Positions 35,464-44,175 are shown, counted from the stretch's first letter. The stretch: 64,000 nucleotides of DNA from an uncultured Celeribacter sp. (GCF_963676475.1 NZ_OY781107.1:620001-684000), one strand, 5' to 3'. The notes: generated from the letters alone by a model not told the origin. Numbers and translations are program-made.

Positions 35464-36448
35464 CGCCATGACTGTCACACACCCCCGAACCGAGGCGGCA
35501 CCCGTTGTGCGACGGATCGCGCTTTTGTGCGCTTTGGCTGCGCTATCTGCACTGGCTTTCTTGACCCTTGGCGTGCCAAAAGGCGCGTTGGAATTCGCTC
35601 TAAAATTTCGGGCGGAAAAGCTGGTCGGATTGATACTGGTCGCCTTCGCCATCGCCGCCTCCACCCAGCTGTTTCACACCGCCACACGCAACCGCATTTT
35701 AACCCCGGCCATCATGGGGTTCGATGCACTTTACCTGATGATCCAGACAAGCCTCGTGTACGGGCTGGGCGCAATTGCCACCCTCAGCATCCCGATCATC
35801 CCCAAATTCTTCTTTGAAGTCGTTGCGATGATGAGCTTTTCAACCGGGTTGTTTTTATGGCTCTTTACGACCAGAGGGCGTGATCTTCATCTGCTCATTC
35901 TTGTTGGCATCATCTTTGGAACGCTGTTTCGAAGCCTCTCTGGCTTTGTGGCCCGGATGATAGACCCCAACGAATTCGTTGTCGTCCAATCCTCGATGTT
36001 CGCCAGCTTCAACACCATCGACAGTAGCCTCCTGGGCATCGGCGTCTTTTTATGCGCGATCTGCGTGCCAGTGCTCTGGATCATGCGGCACCAATTCGAC
36101 ATTCTGGCACTCGGTCGCGAGACGGCAATCAATCTTGGCCTGCATTATCGTCGCGTGATGTTTATCAGCTTCGCGTTGATCGGGCTTCTGGTCTCGGTCT
36201 CGACCGCTTTGGTCGGCCCGGTGACATTTTTTGGTCTGCTCGTCACCCATCTGGCCTATCTCATCCTGCCAGGCGCACGTTTTGCGCCCACGATGTTCGC
36301 CAGCCTCCTGATTGCAATCATCACGCTTGTCGGCGGACAGGCCATTTACGAACACGTGCTGAACCTGAAGGGCACATTGTCGGTGGTGATTGAACTCGCA
36401 GGTGGACTTGTTTTCCTCTTTCTTCTCCTCAGAGGCGTCAAAAAATGA
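35450..36448 (+). CDS. Siderophore ABC transporter permease 2
   Basis: A 332-residue FecCD-family permease, partner of the preceding one. It shows RAEKLVGLILVAFAIAASTQ, ILTPAIMGFDALYLMIQTSL and the coupling loop TALVGPVTFFGLLVTHLAYL. ATG 35450 lies within the end of permease 1; ATG 35468 is also possible. The frame is open further upstream to 35372, but that part belongs to permease 1 in another frame. Confidence 0.88.
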   Translation: MPSDSAMTVTHPRTEAAPVVRRIALLCALAALSALAFLTLGVPKGALEFALKFRAEKLVGLILVAFAIAASTQLFHTATRNRILTPAIMGFDALYLMIQTSLVYGLGAIATLSIPIIPKFFFEVVAMMSFSTGLFLWLFTTRGRDLHLLILVGIIFGTLFRSLSGFVARMIDPNEFVVVQSSMFASFNTIDSSLLGIGVFLCAICVPVLWIMRHQFDILALGRETAINLGLHYRRVMFISFALIGLLVSVSTALVGPVTFFGLLVTHLAYLILPGARFAPTMFASLLIAIITLVGGQAIYEHVLNLKGTLSVVIELAGGLVFLFLLLRGVKK

Positions 36449-37218
36449 TCGAAATTTCAAACGTCAGCCATGTGATCTCCGGCACGCCGATCCTGCGTGA
36501 GGTCGATTTGAAAATCCCGAAAGGGGGCATCACGGCGCTGATCGGACCGAACGGGGCGGGCAAATCCACTCTGCTGTCCCTGATCGCACGTCTCACAAAA
36601 TTGCAAAGCGGCACCATCTGTGTCGAAGGCAATGACATTACGGCAACGCCAACCGATGTTCTGGCCAAGCGGTTGTCGATCCTGCGTCAGGACAATGCAA
36701 TCGGCGCGCGTCTGACCATCGAGGATCTGGTGGGATATGGCCGCTACCCTCATCATAAAGGACTACCCGGTCCAGAGGATCATGCCCATGTGGATCAGGC
36801 TTTGGCCTCGATGTCGCTGCAGCCTCTGCGCAAAAGGTTCCTTGATGAACTGTCCGGCGGTCAACGCCAGCGCGCTTTTGTTGCGATGGTGCTGGCTCAG
36901 GATACGGAGTTTGTGCTGCTCGATGAGCCACTCAACAATCTGGATATGAAACATGCGCGTCGCATGATGGAACAAATACGCCAACAGGCGGTGCAAACCG
37001 GCAAAAGCTTTGTCATCGTCGTCCATGACATCAATTTTGCCGCCGCCTATTCCGATTGGATCGTGGCGTTGAAAGACGGCCAAGTCTACGCGCAAGGCAG
37101 CCCCTCGGACATTGTCACAAGATCGAAATTGCAGGAAATTTTCGATCTGGACATCGCCGTGGAAACTGTGGCCGGTCACCCCTTTGCCCTGCATCAGATT
37201 ACGCCACCCCCAGGGTGA
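36445..37218 (+). CDS. Siderophore ABC transporter ATPase
   Basis: A 257-residue ATPase. Walker A is GPNGAGKST (about residues 32-40), the signature LSGGQRQRAFVAMVLAQ is near 135, Walker B FVLLDEPLNNLD follows, and the switch His is in VVHDIN. It overlaps permease 2 by four bases (ATGA) and ends the operon. The family powers import of ferric siderophores such as vibriobactin- or enterobactin-like compounds. Confidence 0.93.
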   Translation: MIEISNVSHVISGTPILREVDLKIPKGGITALIGPNGAGKSTLLSLIARLTKLQSGTICVEGNDITATPTDVLAKRLSILRQDNAIGARLTIEDLVGYGRYPHHKGLPGPEDHAHVDQALASMSLQPLRKRFLDELSGGQRQRAFVAMVLAQDTEFVLLDEPLNNLDMKHARRMMEQIRQQAVQTGKSFVIVVHDINFAAAYSDWIVALKDGQVYAQGSPSDIVTRSKLQEIFDLDIAVETVAGHPFALHQITPPPG

Positions 37219-37354
37219 CATCAAAAGTCATTCTGCCTCCATGTGACGACCTGACTGCGTGATTGGCCTGACGTGTGACCAAAAAAACGGATCACGTTTG
37301 CGGTCCATTAAGACATGCGTGCGATAAACCCCCAAATTTTGTTGGAGTTCGCAC

Positions 37355-39640
37355 ATGAACATCTCTTTAAAAACCGTCTCTGGTCAGCTCGTTCTCGCAG
37401 CGGGTATCATCATCTCTGTCATCGTTGTCGGCATCACCGCTTTCAACGGCTGGCGCACCTCTGAAAAAGTGAACAGCCGCGTTTTGCAACACGCCACCGA
37501 GCGGGCAGAATGGGCCGGGGACCAAGTCGGAATTCTTGTGACCGAAGCCACGTCAACGAGCATCGCGCTGAGCGGGATGATTGAAGGCTATGTCGGCACG
37601 GGCCAGCCGCAAGGCGCGGAAATTATTTCGATGCTTGAAGATGTTCCCATGCAATTCGAGAACCTGTATTCGTCCTGGATGTCGGCCATACCCGGCGGAG
37701 CCGCTTCAACTTTGATCAACGGTGATTCCGGGCTGAACTCGGCGGGTGTTTTCACACCCTACTGGACCAAGAACAACTCCGGCGGCCTCGATTTTCAAAC
37801 CTTCTCGGTCGACACATCCCAAGAATGGTTTGCCGAACCGATCCGCACCGGAAAAAGTCTGATCTCGGAGCCCTATCGTACAACCGAAGGACGCTTGATG
37901 ACTTCGGTCTCCGTGCCTGTACGGCACAACGGTGAAATCATCGGTGTAACTGGTGTCGATATCACACTGGCGCATCTGACGGAACTCCTGACGGAGATGA
38001 AGGTTTTCGGCGACAGCCAGATGGCTTTGGTCGACAGCAACGGCAAATGGCTGTCGCATCACGATCCCGAACGTCTGATGCAGGTCTACGAGGGCATCGG
38101 CTCCGAAGATGTCAAAGCCGCATTGAGTGACGGCCAGCCGCGCATCATCCGCGGCCTGCCGGACGGCGTAACCCGGGTGGTCTACCCTTTCACTGCCAAT
38201 GGCATGCATCGCACCTGGGCCACGATTCTCGATGTGCCACGCGATGTCTTTGCGGCTCCGGTACGTCAGGAAGTCTTGATAAATGTCATCACCGGTTTGC
38301 TCATCCTGATGCTCACGATGGGGACCATCTTTATCTCATCACATCGCAAAGTACGCCTGCCCTTGGCCACCATGCTAAAGGACGTGAACGCGCTGGCCGA
38401 TGGCGATTACGAACAAAATGTCTCTGGCACGGACCGTCGCGACGAGATTGGCACCATGGCCCACTCCCTGGAAAGCCTGCGACAGACTCTATATGACAAT
38501 CGCGATCTTGAAAAAGAACAACAACGCCTGAGAGACGAAGCAGACAAAGCGCAGGCCGATCGCGTGGCGAATGAAGAGCGTCAGCGCGAGGAAGCAGCGG
38601 AACGTGAACGCCAGGAGCGCCTGCGCGAACAGCAGGAACGCGAATCCAAAGAAGCCAGCAGGCAACAGGAGGAAGCCGAACGCACCGCACGTGCAGCAGA
38701 GCTATCCCGCGTTATAGGCTATCTTGCAACAGCCCTTCAGGGCCTGGCCGAAGGCAACATGGACGTCAAAATCGTCGAGAAATTCGACGACCAATACGAT
38801 CCCCTTCGCGTCAATTTCAACCAAACCGTTGATCGTCTCTCAGAGCTTGTGTTCTCGATTGGAAATGCGACAGGTGAAATTAATGAAGGTGCCCAGCAGA
38901 TTACGGGGGCGATCTCGGATCTTTCCCGGCAGACAGAAAGCAATGCCGCAACACTGGAAGAAACTGCGACCGCGCTTAACGAACTGACCGCCTCGGTCCA
39001 ATCTGCTGCACAGAATGCGCATCAAGCCAATACTCTGGTCAGCGAAACCTCTGAACAAGCTCAAAGCACTTCAAAAGTGGTCGAGGACACAGTCATGGCG
39101 ATGGAAGAGATCAAGACCTCCTCCACACAGATTTCGAAAATCATCTCGGTGATCGACGATATCGCATTCCAGACCAACCTTCTTGCCCTGAACGCCGGCG
39201 TCGAAGCGGCTCGTGCAGGTGAAGCGGGACGTGGCTTTGCCGTGGTTGCCTCAGAGGTGCGTGAATTGGCTCAACGTTCATCTGGAGCGGCGCGCGAGAT
39301 CAATGATCTCATCGTCAAGTCAGGTAATCAGGTCCTGAATGGTGTAGAAAAGGTGAGTACAACAGGTGAATCCCTGCAATTGATCTTCCAATCAATCGCG
39401 AAAATTTCGGCCCTTATCCGTGATATTGCCGCATCTTCGAAAGAACAGGCGTCTGGCATTTCCGAAATCAACGAAGCCGTCAACCAGATCGACCGAGCAC
39501 AACAACGGAACGCCGCCACATCAGAAGAAACCACATCCGCCTGCACTATCTTGAGCATGCAAGCAGACACTCTTGCAGACCTTGTCGCCAAGTTTCAAAC
39601 CAGTCAGTCAAACACGGGAGCACTCGCAGAAGCGAGTTGA
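37355..39640 (+). CDS. Methyl-accepting chemotaxis protein with extracellular Cache domain
   Basis: A 761-residue transmembrane receptor. Membrane helix 1 is about residues 10-30 (VLAAGIIISVIVVGITAF), a periplasmic dCache-like sensor spans about 35-300 (with GVTGVDITLAHLTELL), helix 2 is about 308-330, followed by a HAMP domain, a long charged coiled coil rich in Glu, Arg and Gln (about 375-450), a second HAMP-like unit (LQGLAEGNMDVKIVEKFDDQ), and the signalling domain. The hairpin tip IDDIAFQTNLLALNAGVEAA and GRGFAVVASEVRELAQRSS is intact. The ligand is unknown. No CheR-tethering pentapeptide is seen at the C terminus. It is monocistronic, with TTGGAG before the ATG. Confidence 0.93.
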   Translation: MNISLKTVSGQLVLAAGIIISVIVVGITAFNGWRTSEKVNSRVLQHATERAEWAGDQVGILVTEATSTSIALSGMIEGYVGTGQPQGAEIISMLEDVPMQFENLYSSWMSAIPGGAASTLINGDSGLNSAGVFTPYWTKNNSGGLDFQTFSVDTSQEWFAEPIRTGKSLISEPYRTTEGRLMTSVSVPVRHNGEIIGVTGVDITLAHLTELLTEMKVFGDSQMALVDSNGKWLSHHDPERLMQVYEGIGSEDVKAALSDGQPRIIRGLPDGVTRVVYPFTANGMHRTWATILDVPRDVFAAPVRQEVLINVITGLLILMLTMGTIFISSHRKVRLPLATMLKDVNALADGDYEQNVSGTDRRDEIGTMAHSLESLRQTLYDNRDLEKEQQRLRDEADKAQADRVANEERQREEAAERERQERLREQQERESKEASRQQEEAERTARAAELSRVIGYLATALQGLAEGNMDVKIVEKFDDQYDPLRVNFNQTVDRLSELVFSIGNATGEINEGAQQITGAISDLSRQTESNAATLEETATALNELTASVQSAAQNAHQANTLVSETSEQAQSTSKVVEDTVMAMEEIKTSSTQISKIISVIDDIAFQTNLLALNAGVEAARAGEAGRGFAVVASEVRELAQRSSGAAREINDLIVKSGNQVLNGVEKVSTTGESLQLIFQSIAKISALIRDIAASSKEQASGISEINEAVNQIDRAQQRNAATSEETTSACTILSMQADTLADLVAKFQTSQSNTGALAEAS

Positions 39641-39830
39641 TGTCTAGGCCTGTAGAGCGCAGTATGCATTGCTTTTGTTCAGCTCATGGCGACCCTGGCA
39701 GAACGCCGAGGATCGCAGAAAAAACCAGCAAAATCAACAAACACTCTGGGACACAATTGGCTCTTGCGAGGCTTTGCAGAACAATGACTTACCAGCAAAA
39801 ATGGGACACAGCTTGTGTCAGCCCTTAAAG
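39641..39830. other. Junction region between chemoreceptor gene and plasmid-type DNA
   Basis: About 190 bases with no recognisable gene; no repA or repB sequence could be identified. It contains two copies of GGGACACA (39745-39752 and 39804-39811), the second within the near-palindrome GACACAGCTTGTGTC. The left boundary of the plasmid-derived DNA must lie here or at the end of the chemoreceptor gene, but no target duplication or IS end marks it. Confidence 0.5.
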
Positions 39831-39894
39831 AAAAATCCCGGTTCGGCGGCAACCGGAACCGGGATCAAACCTAAAGTAAAAGCCTCCAGCTTTC
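39831..39894 (-). ncRNA. Predicted repC antisense RNA (ctRNA)
   Basis: In repABC plasmids a short antisense RNA encoded just before repC blocks repC expression. Here, on the minus strand, TTGCTT (39930-39925) and TAAGGT (39906-39901) form a promoter with an 18-base spacer. About 60 bases later comes a terminator: arms ATCCCGGTTC (39835-39844) and GAACCGGGAT (39856-39865), followed on that strand by TTTTTC. Size, position and orientation match known ctRNAs, but transcription is inferred. Confidence 0.6.
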
Positions 39895-39970
39895 TTGGTC
39901 ACCTTACCGCAAATCTCGACGTTGAAGCAACCAGCAATCAAGGCGGCAAACTGCTGCCGGGCGATGTGTC

Positions 39971-41059
39971 ATGAGTGTTCGGTTGACGCACAACGGCTTA
40001 CCTGCCGACATGACACCCTACCGATTGAAGCAATTTCTGCAGCAGGCAAGGACCTCGCTCGGGCTCTCGGCAGGGGCAGTCCAATATCTCGGGTTCGCAA
40101 TAGATAACTGCCAACCCACCGATTTCCAGCAGGGCCGAATATGCGCCATCTGGCATTCACTGGAGCGGCTTGGAGCGGTCTTTCGTCTGTCGAAGCGACA
40201 GATTGGGAGGATCGAAGCTGAACTGGTTGATGCAGGCCTGATCAAACGCACTTACCCCGAACGCAAAAGCCGCTCCGGCGAACGAGTTGATAGCGTCATC
40301 AGGCGCGCAGCGGGCATCAATCTGGCTCCGCTCATCGAGCAGGCGGAGTACATTCGGTTGCTGGTTAGCCGTCAGATCCAGGCCGATGAAGACCGCAAGC
40401 AGTTGCGCGAGCATATTCAGGGCCTCTTTCGGCAGATACGAGAGCTGGAAAGCACAGGTGCCGATGAGGCGGCAACCCTCATTCTGCCGCGTCGTCGGCC
40501 CACCGAGCTGAGCGGCATCGAGAAAATGCAGGAAATCGCCGAGGCGCTGGAAGCTGTGCTGGCAGATTTTTCGGCAGTTGCCGGTCAGTCAGAGTTGACC
40601 GTCGAGTCAGACGAAAATATCCGACTCAATACGAATGAAGAAAAGAAAAACAAAATTCGTATCGCCGAGACGCCGAGGGAAGAAAGCCGCTTGAACACCA
40701 GCCCGGCCCATGCCCGGCTTTGGGCCGGAGCACAGCTGGGCGAATACATTGATCTGTATGCCTGTGGCGCTCCGCCAGATTGGCAGACAGTTGCGCGCGC
40801 GGCGCATGATCGGGCCTACGAGCTGGGCATTTCCAGCCGGTTATGGCGAGAGAGATGCACGCAGCTTGGCGAGGCAAGAACCGCGCTTTGCCTGATCGTA
40901 GCGGACCGAAATGCACAGCGGGAAGACGCCTTTGGAGTTGAGAATGTAGCCGCTGCGTTCGCAGGGATGGCCCGAAAAGAGGCCAAACACATAGCCGTTC
41001 TCGACGGCTTGGTCGGAGAGCTGACACATGCGCTGCTCCGGTCGGGAGGCAACCTATGA
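39971..41059 (+). CDS. repC: RepC-like plasmid replication initiator
   Basis: A 362-residue protein resembling RepC of repABC plasmids. The N-terminal winged-helix region runs through ARTSLGLSAGAVQYLGFAID and VFRLSKRQIGRIEAELVDAG, then LIKRT and GINLAPLIEQAEYIRLLVSR. The C-terminal domain has ELGISSRLWRERCTQLGEAR, matching the LGVSPSAW-like motif of RepC. A hydrophilic AT-rich linker separates them (about residues 205-235). repA and repB, normally upstream, are missing. Start ATG 39971 has a poor ribosome site, as expected for a gene controlled through its leader. Confidence 0.75.
   Translation: MSVRLTHNGLPADMTPYRLKQFLQQARTSLGLSAGAVQYLGFAIDNCQPTDFQQGRICAIWHSLERLGAVFRLSKRQIGRIEAELVDAGLIKRTYPERKSRSGERVDSVIRRAAGINLAPLIEQAEYIRLLVSRQIQADEDRKQLREHIQGLFRQIRELESTGADEAATLILPRRRPTELSGIEKMQEIAEALEAVLADFSAVAGQSELTVESDENIRLNTNEEKKNKIRIAETPREESRLNTSPAHARLWAGAQLGEYIDLYACGAPPDWQTVARAAHDRAYELGISSRLWRERCTQLGEARTALCLIVADRNAQREDAFGVENVAAAFAGMARKEAKHIAVLDGLVGELTHALLRSGGNL
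40610..40670. other. Candidate oriV inside repC
   Basis: An AT- and A-rich island in an otherwise GC-rich gene, containing the perfect inverted repeat ATACGAAT (40629-40636) / ATTCGTAT (40655-40662) around an 18-base A-rich loop. In repABC replicons the origin lies in an AT-rich stretch in the middle of repC, which is exactly this location. Confidence 0.45.
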
Positions 41060-41098
41060 ATTACCCTCGTCGGCCTTCGGAGAAAGAGAGCAAGGTTA

Positions 41099-41153
41099 CG
41101 CATGTGTCCACATGCGCCTTGGAAGGGGAATGGGCTGCCGCCCTTTCCCCTTC
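41099..41153. other. Two tandem hairpins before mobC, candidate oriT
   Basis: First repeat: CGCATGTG / CACATGCG (41099-41116) with a two-base loop. Second: GAAGGGGAATGGGC / GCCCTTTCCCCTTC (41122-41153) with loop TGCC and one mismatch. No U-run follows on either strand, so a terminator is unlikely. The position just ahead of mobC and the relaxase gene is where mobilisable plasmids carry the transfer origin. The nick site was not identified. Confidence 0.45.
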
Positions 41154-41192
41154 ACCCCAAGCCCGGCGCGCGGCGCGCCTTAGGTGGCTGGC

Positions 41193-41549
41193 ATGAATAA
41201 GCGAGAGCCGAAGCCGCATGTGGCGCGGGAACTGGTCCTGCGGGTGCGCTGCACAACGGAAGAGCGTGCTGCATGGTTGCATAAAGCCCGCGCTCAGGAG
41301 CGATCCCTGTCCGACTATGCCCGTCACGTCCTGTCCGCTGAGCCGATGCAGCGACGTGCCGGGCCGCTGGTGGTTGATCCGATGCTACTGGCGGCGGTCG
41401 GGCGCGCGGGCAATAACCTCAACCAAATCGCTCGGGCTATGAACTCCGACCGAAAGGCGGGCCGCTCCATCGACCTGATCGCGGTGCGCACGCTCTTGAT
41501 GGCGCTGGACCGGCAACTTGCCGAGATTGTCGCAGAGAATTCCCGATGA
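41193..41549 (+). CDS. mobC: MobC-family relaxosome protein
   Basis: A 118-residue basic protein. It has an N-terminal ribbon-helix-helix-like part (ELVLRVRCTTEERAAWLHKA, then SLSDYARHVL) and the MobC signature GRAGNNLNQIARAMN near residue 73. MobC opens DNA at oriT and helps the relaxase nick. ATG 41193 is preferred; GTG 41184 is in frame. It overlaps the relaxase gene by four bases. Confidence 0.85.
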   Translation: MNKREPKPHVARELVLRVRCTTEERAAWLHKARAQERSLSDYARHVLSAEPMQRRAGPLVVDPMLLAAVGRAGNNLNQIARAMNSDRKAGRSIDLIAVRTLLMALDRQLAEIVAENSR

Positions 41550-42590
41550 TGGTGCGCTTTTTCACGCATGGCGATGGCTCGGGGCGCGCGGCGGTGGAAT
41601 ATCTGCTCGCCGAGGAGGTCGCAGCCTATTGCGAGGACCGCAAGCGCATCGCGGGCCAGACCGTTCGCCGAGATGTGTTGCCAGAGGTGCTGTCAGGCGA
41701 CCCCGAGCTGACTCGCGCACTGATCGACAGCAATACTCGGAAGTGGCGCTACACCAGCGGCGTGGTCGCCTTTCATACGGAGGATGATCCCTCGCAGGCG
41801 CAACAGGCGGCTGTGATTGGTGATTTCGAAGAAGCCGCCTTTGCTGGGCTGGAAAGGGATCAGGCGAATATTCTCTGGGTGCGCCATAAACATATGGGCA
41901 ACGTGGAACTGCACTTTCTCGTTCCGCGCGTCGAACTTCACGGCAACCGCTCGTTCAACCTCGCGCCGCCGGGATCTGAGGCCTATTTCAACGCTTTCCG
42001 CGACTACTGGAACGCCCGTGAGGGCTGGATCAGTCCGAAGGAACCCTCGCGAAAGCGTATGGTCAAGCCGGTGTTCGATTTCGGCGACCGGAAGCAGATC
42101 AAGGAAACGATCCAGACGCTGATCGTCCAGCAGATCGAAGTGGGCGACATTCGCAACCATTCCGATGTCCGCGCCACTTTGGCCGAACTGGATGGCCTCG
42201 AATTCAAACCGCTGACTGACAAGCAGCTTGAGAAACGCCGCAAGGCCGATGCCGAAGAGGCCCGAGGCGGCACGCCCCGCAAGCGCGACACCCGCATCAC
42301 CATGCGTATCGCGGGCACCTCGGACAGCCTGAACACATTCCGCCTTGAAGACAGGATATTCCATGAAGACTGGACCGCAGATGAATACTTTGCTGCAAAG
42401 CCTGCAAGCGAAGGTCGAGACACAAACCCACGCGACCGAAGCCCAGACCCAGCAGATGCTGAACGACTTCGAGCAGCATTTGTCGCAAGTGCTGAACGCC
42501 GCGCAGCAAAAAATCATGCAAGATATGCGCGGCCTCGAACGCTTAAGCGAAATGATCCACGACCGGACAGCCACCCAGGTCGAGGAACAG
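41546..42590 (+). pseudogene. Relaxase (MobA/VirD2-type), 3' end cut off by IS3 element
   Basis: About 348 native residues of a mobilisation relaxase, which nicks oriT and leads the strand into the recipient. The N terminus MMVRFFTHGDGSGRAAVEYL, HTEDDPSQAQQAAVIGDFEE and the His motif VRHKHMGNVELHFLVPRVEL (about 112-131) mark the catalytic domain; the second and third His of the usual HxDxxxxHxH are partly replaced. The IS3 left end at 42591 interrupts it, and the frame runs 13 residues into the IS before TGA 42629-42631. The C-terminal part is lost, so it is probably inactive. Confidence 0.8.
42381..42590 (+). pseudogene. MbeB-like mobilisation gene embedded in the relaxase gene, truncated
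   Basis: A second frame within the relaxase gene encodes a coiled-coil protein starting MNTLLQSLQAKVETQTHATE and continuing QTQQMLNDFEQHLSQVLNAA. ColE1-type plasmids carry mbeB and mbeD overlapping mbeA in this way, and the pattern of an N-terminal LL helix followed by Gln/Glu-rich heptads resembles MbeB. Two earlier ATGs in frame (42345 and 42363) exist. The IS3 left end cuts it after 70 codons; the frame then stops at 42623. The identification is by layout and composition, not a firm match. Confidence 0.5.
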
Positions 42591-42675
42591 TGTCTGTCGT
42601 CAGCACCTTTGGGACAGATTTGAGGATTTGAACAACGGAGGGTTTCTGGTTCATCGTAGCCTTTAAGGAGCGAAG

Positions 42676-43050
42676 ATGAACAAGAAGCTCGGAACATCGA
42701 AAGACGCAGCTGACAAGCTGGTCAAAAACATCCGCCGCAAGTCTCGCCAGACCTATTCAGCGGAGGAGAAAATCCGACTTGTATTGGCCGGATTGCGCGG
42801 GGAGGAAAGCATCTCGGCGTTATGTCGCCGCGAGGGTATCTCTGACAGCCTGTATTACACTTGGTCGACGGAATTCCTTGAGGCTGGAAAGCGTCGTCTT
42901 TCCGGCGACACAGCGCGTCAGGCGACATCGCATGAGGTGAAGGATCTGCGATCCGAGGCCATGGCTCTGAAAGAATGCGTGGCTGACCTCACCTTGGAAA
43001 ACCGTCTGCTCAAAAAAAGCATGACAGGTGCTGGGGAGTTCGAGGAATGA
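42676..43050 (+). CDS. IS3-family transposase OrfA
   Basis: A 124-residue DNA-binding subunit with a helix-turn-helix (AEEKIRLVLAGLRGEESISA, then LCRREGISDSLYYTWSTEF) and a C-terminal leucine zipper-like region (LKECVADLTLENRLLKKSM). GGAGCGAAG precedes the ATG. It overlaps orfB by four bases (ATGA); in active IS3 elements a frameshift joins the two. Confidence 0.9.
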   Translation: MNKKLGTSKDAADKLVKNIRRKSRQTYSAEEKIRLVLAGLRGEESISALCRREGISDSLYYTWSTEFLEAGKRRLSGDTARQATSHEVKDLRSEAMALKECVADLTLENRLLKKSMTGAGEFEE

Positions 43051-44175
43051 GGTATTCAGCAACCGAGAAGTTGGAGATCATTCGCGCAGTTGAAGGGTCG
43101 CATCTGCCAACCAAGAAGACCCTTGATACGCTGGGCATCCCGCGCACCACATTTTACCGATGGTATGACCGATATGTCGAAGGTGGCTTTGATGCCCTCG
43201 CGGATCGCGCGCCTCGGCCAAAGTCGGTCTGGATCCGTATTCCGCAGGATCGGCGGGATGATCTGATCGAGTTTGCGCTGGAACATGAGGCGCTGACCAC
43301 ACGCGAGCTGGCCGTCAAATATACCGATGAGACGCGGTATTTTGTCTCTGAAACATCGGTTTACCGCATCCTGAAAGCCGCTGATCTGATTACTGCGCCG
43401 GACTAAAGCGTTTTTCAAAAAACTTGAGGCACTCAATTTTTGAAAAACGCAGCAAGATCAATTCAGTGTCGCAACGTTTTTCGCTCAATCTGATTCAGAT
43501 TAAACGAAAAACGCTTTATGTGGTGATCAAGGCCGCCGATGAGGTCACGGACAAGACCACCGCCATCAACCAGATGTGGCAGACCGACTTTACCTACTTC
43601 AAGATCATCGGGTGGGGCTGGTATTATCTCAGCACCATCCTCGACGACGACAGCCGCTACATCATTGCCTGGAAACTCTGCACAAACATGCGTGCTGAGG
43701 ATGTCACCAACACGATCGAGTTAGCCCTGACGGCATCAGGCTGCGACCAGGCCGTGGTCCGGCACAAACCTCGTCTGCTCAGCGAGCGAGCTATTGAGGC
43801 GCCATTGGTTCGAGCCCAATGGCGAGCGGTTCCTGCGACATCTCTGGCGATCTGGCCACGTGGCTGGAGGGTCAGAAGATGGACCACGTTCGCGGTGCGC
43901 CATTCCACCCGCAAACTCAGGGCAAGATCGAGCGCTGGCATCAGACCATGAAGAACCGAGTTCTGCTGGAAAATTACTACCTGCCCGGTGATCTTGAGCG
44001 CCAGATCGGGGCCTTCGTCGACTACTACAACCAGCGATACCACGAGAGCTTGAACAACGTCACACCCGCCGACGTCTACTTCGGGCGCGACAAAGCCATT
44101 CTCAGGGAAAGGGAGAAGATCAAGAAACTGACGATCCGACAGCGCCGCTTGCAACATCAAAAGCAAGCCGCATAA
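43047..44175 (+). pseudogene. IS3-family transposase OrfB, disrupted twice
   Basis: Codons 1-119 (43047-43403) encode the N-terminal HTH part ending VYRILKAADLITAPD. The MITE then interrupts; the frame resumes with YVVIKAADEVTDKTTAINQM (from 43517) and the first catalytic Asp in WQTDFTYFKIIGWGWYYLST. After RLLS (43778) a 38-base insertion removes the expected DNG motif, which carries the second catalytic Asp, and shifts the frame. The end, from about 43831, reads ISGDLATWLEGQKMDHVRGA and includes the catalytic Glu in QGKIERWHQTMKNR, ending at TAA 44173-44175. Confidence 0.88.
43406..43516. mobile_element. 111-bp MITE with TA target duplication
   Basis: Inserted in the transposase gene. The termini are perfect 11-base inverted repeats AAGCGTTTTTC...GAAAAACGCTT, flanked by TA on both sides (43404-43405 and 43517-43518). 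Removing the element and one TA restores the codons GAC-TAT-GTG and the conserved protein sequence, which proves the insertion. Inside are two hairpins back to back: GCGTTTTTCAAAAA/TTTTTGAAAAACGC, and CGTTTTTCG/CGAAAAACG enclosing AATCTGATTCAGATT. TA duplication points to mobilisation by an IS630/Tc1-mariner transposase, none of which is in the window. Confidence 0.9.

Noticed and set aside
43801..43823. tRNA gene fragment
   Set aside because: Only a T-arm-like hairpin is visible; no acceptor, D or anticodon arms could be assembled around it, so it is kept only as part of the transposase lesion.
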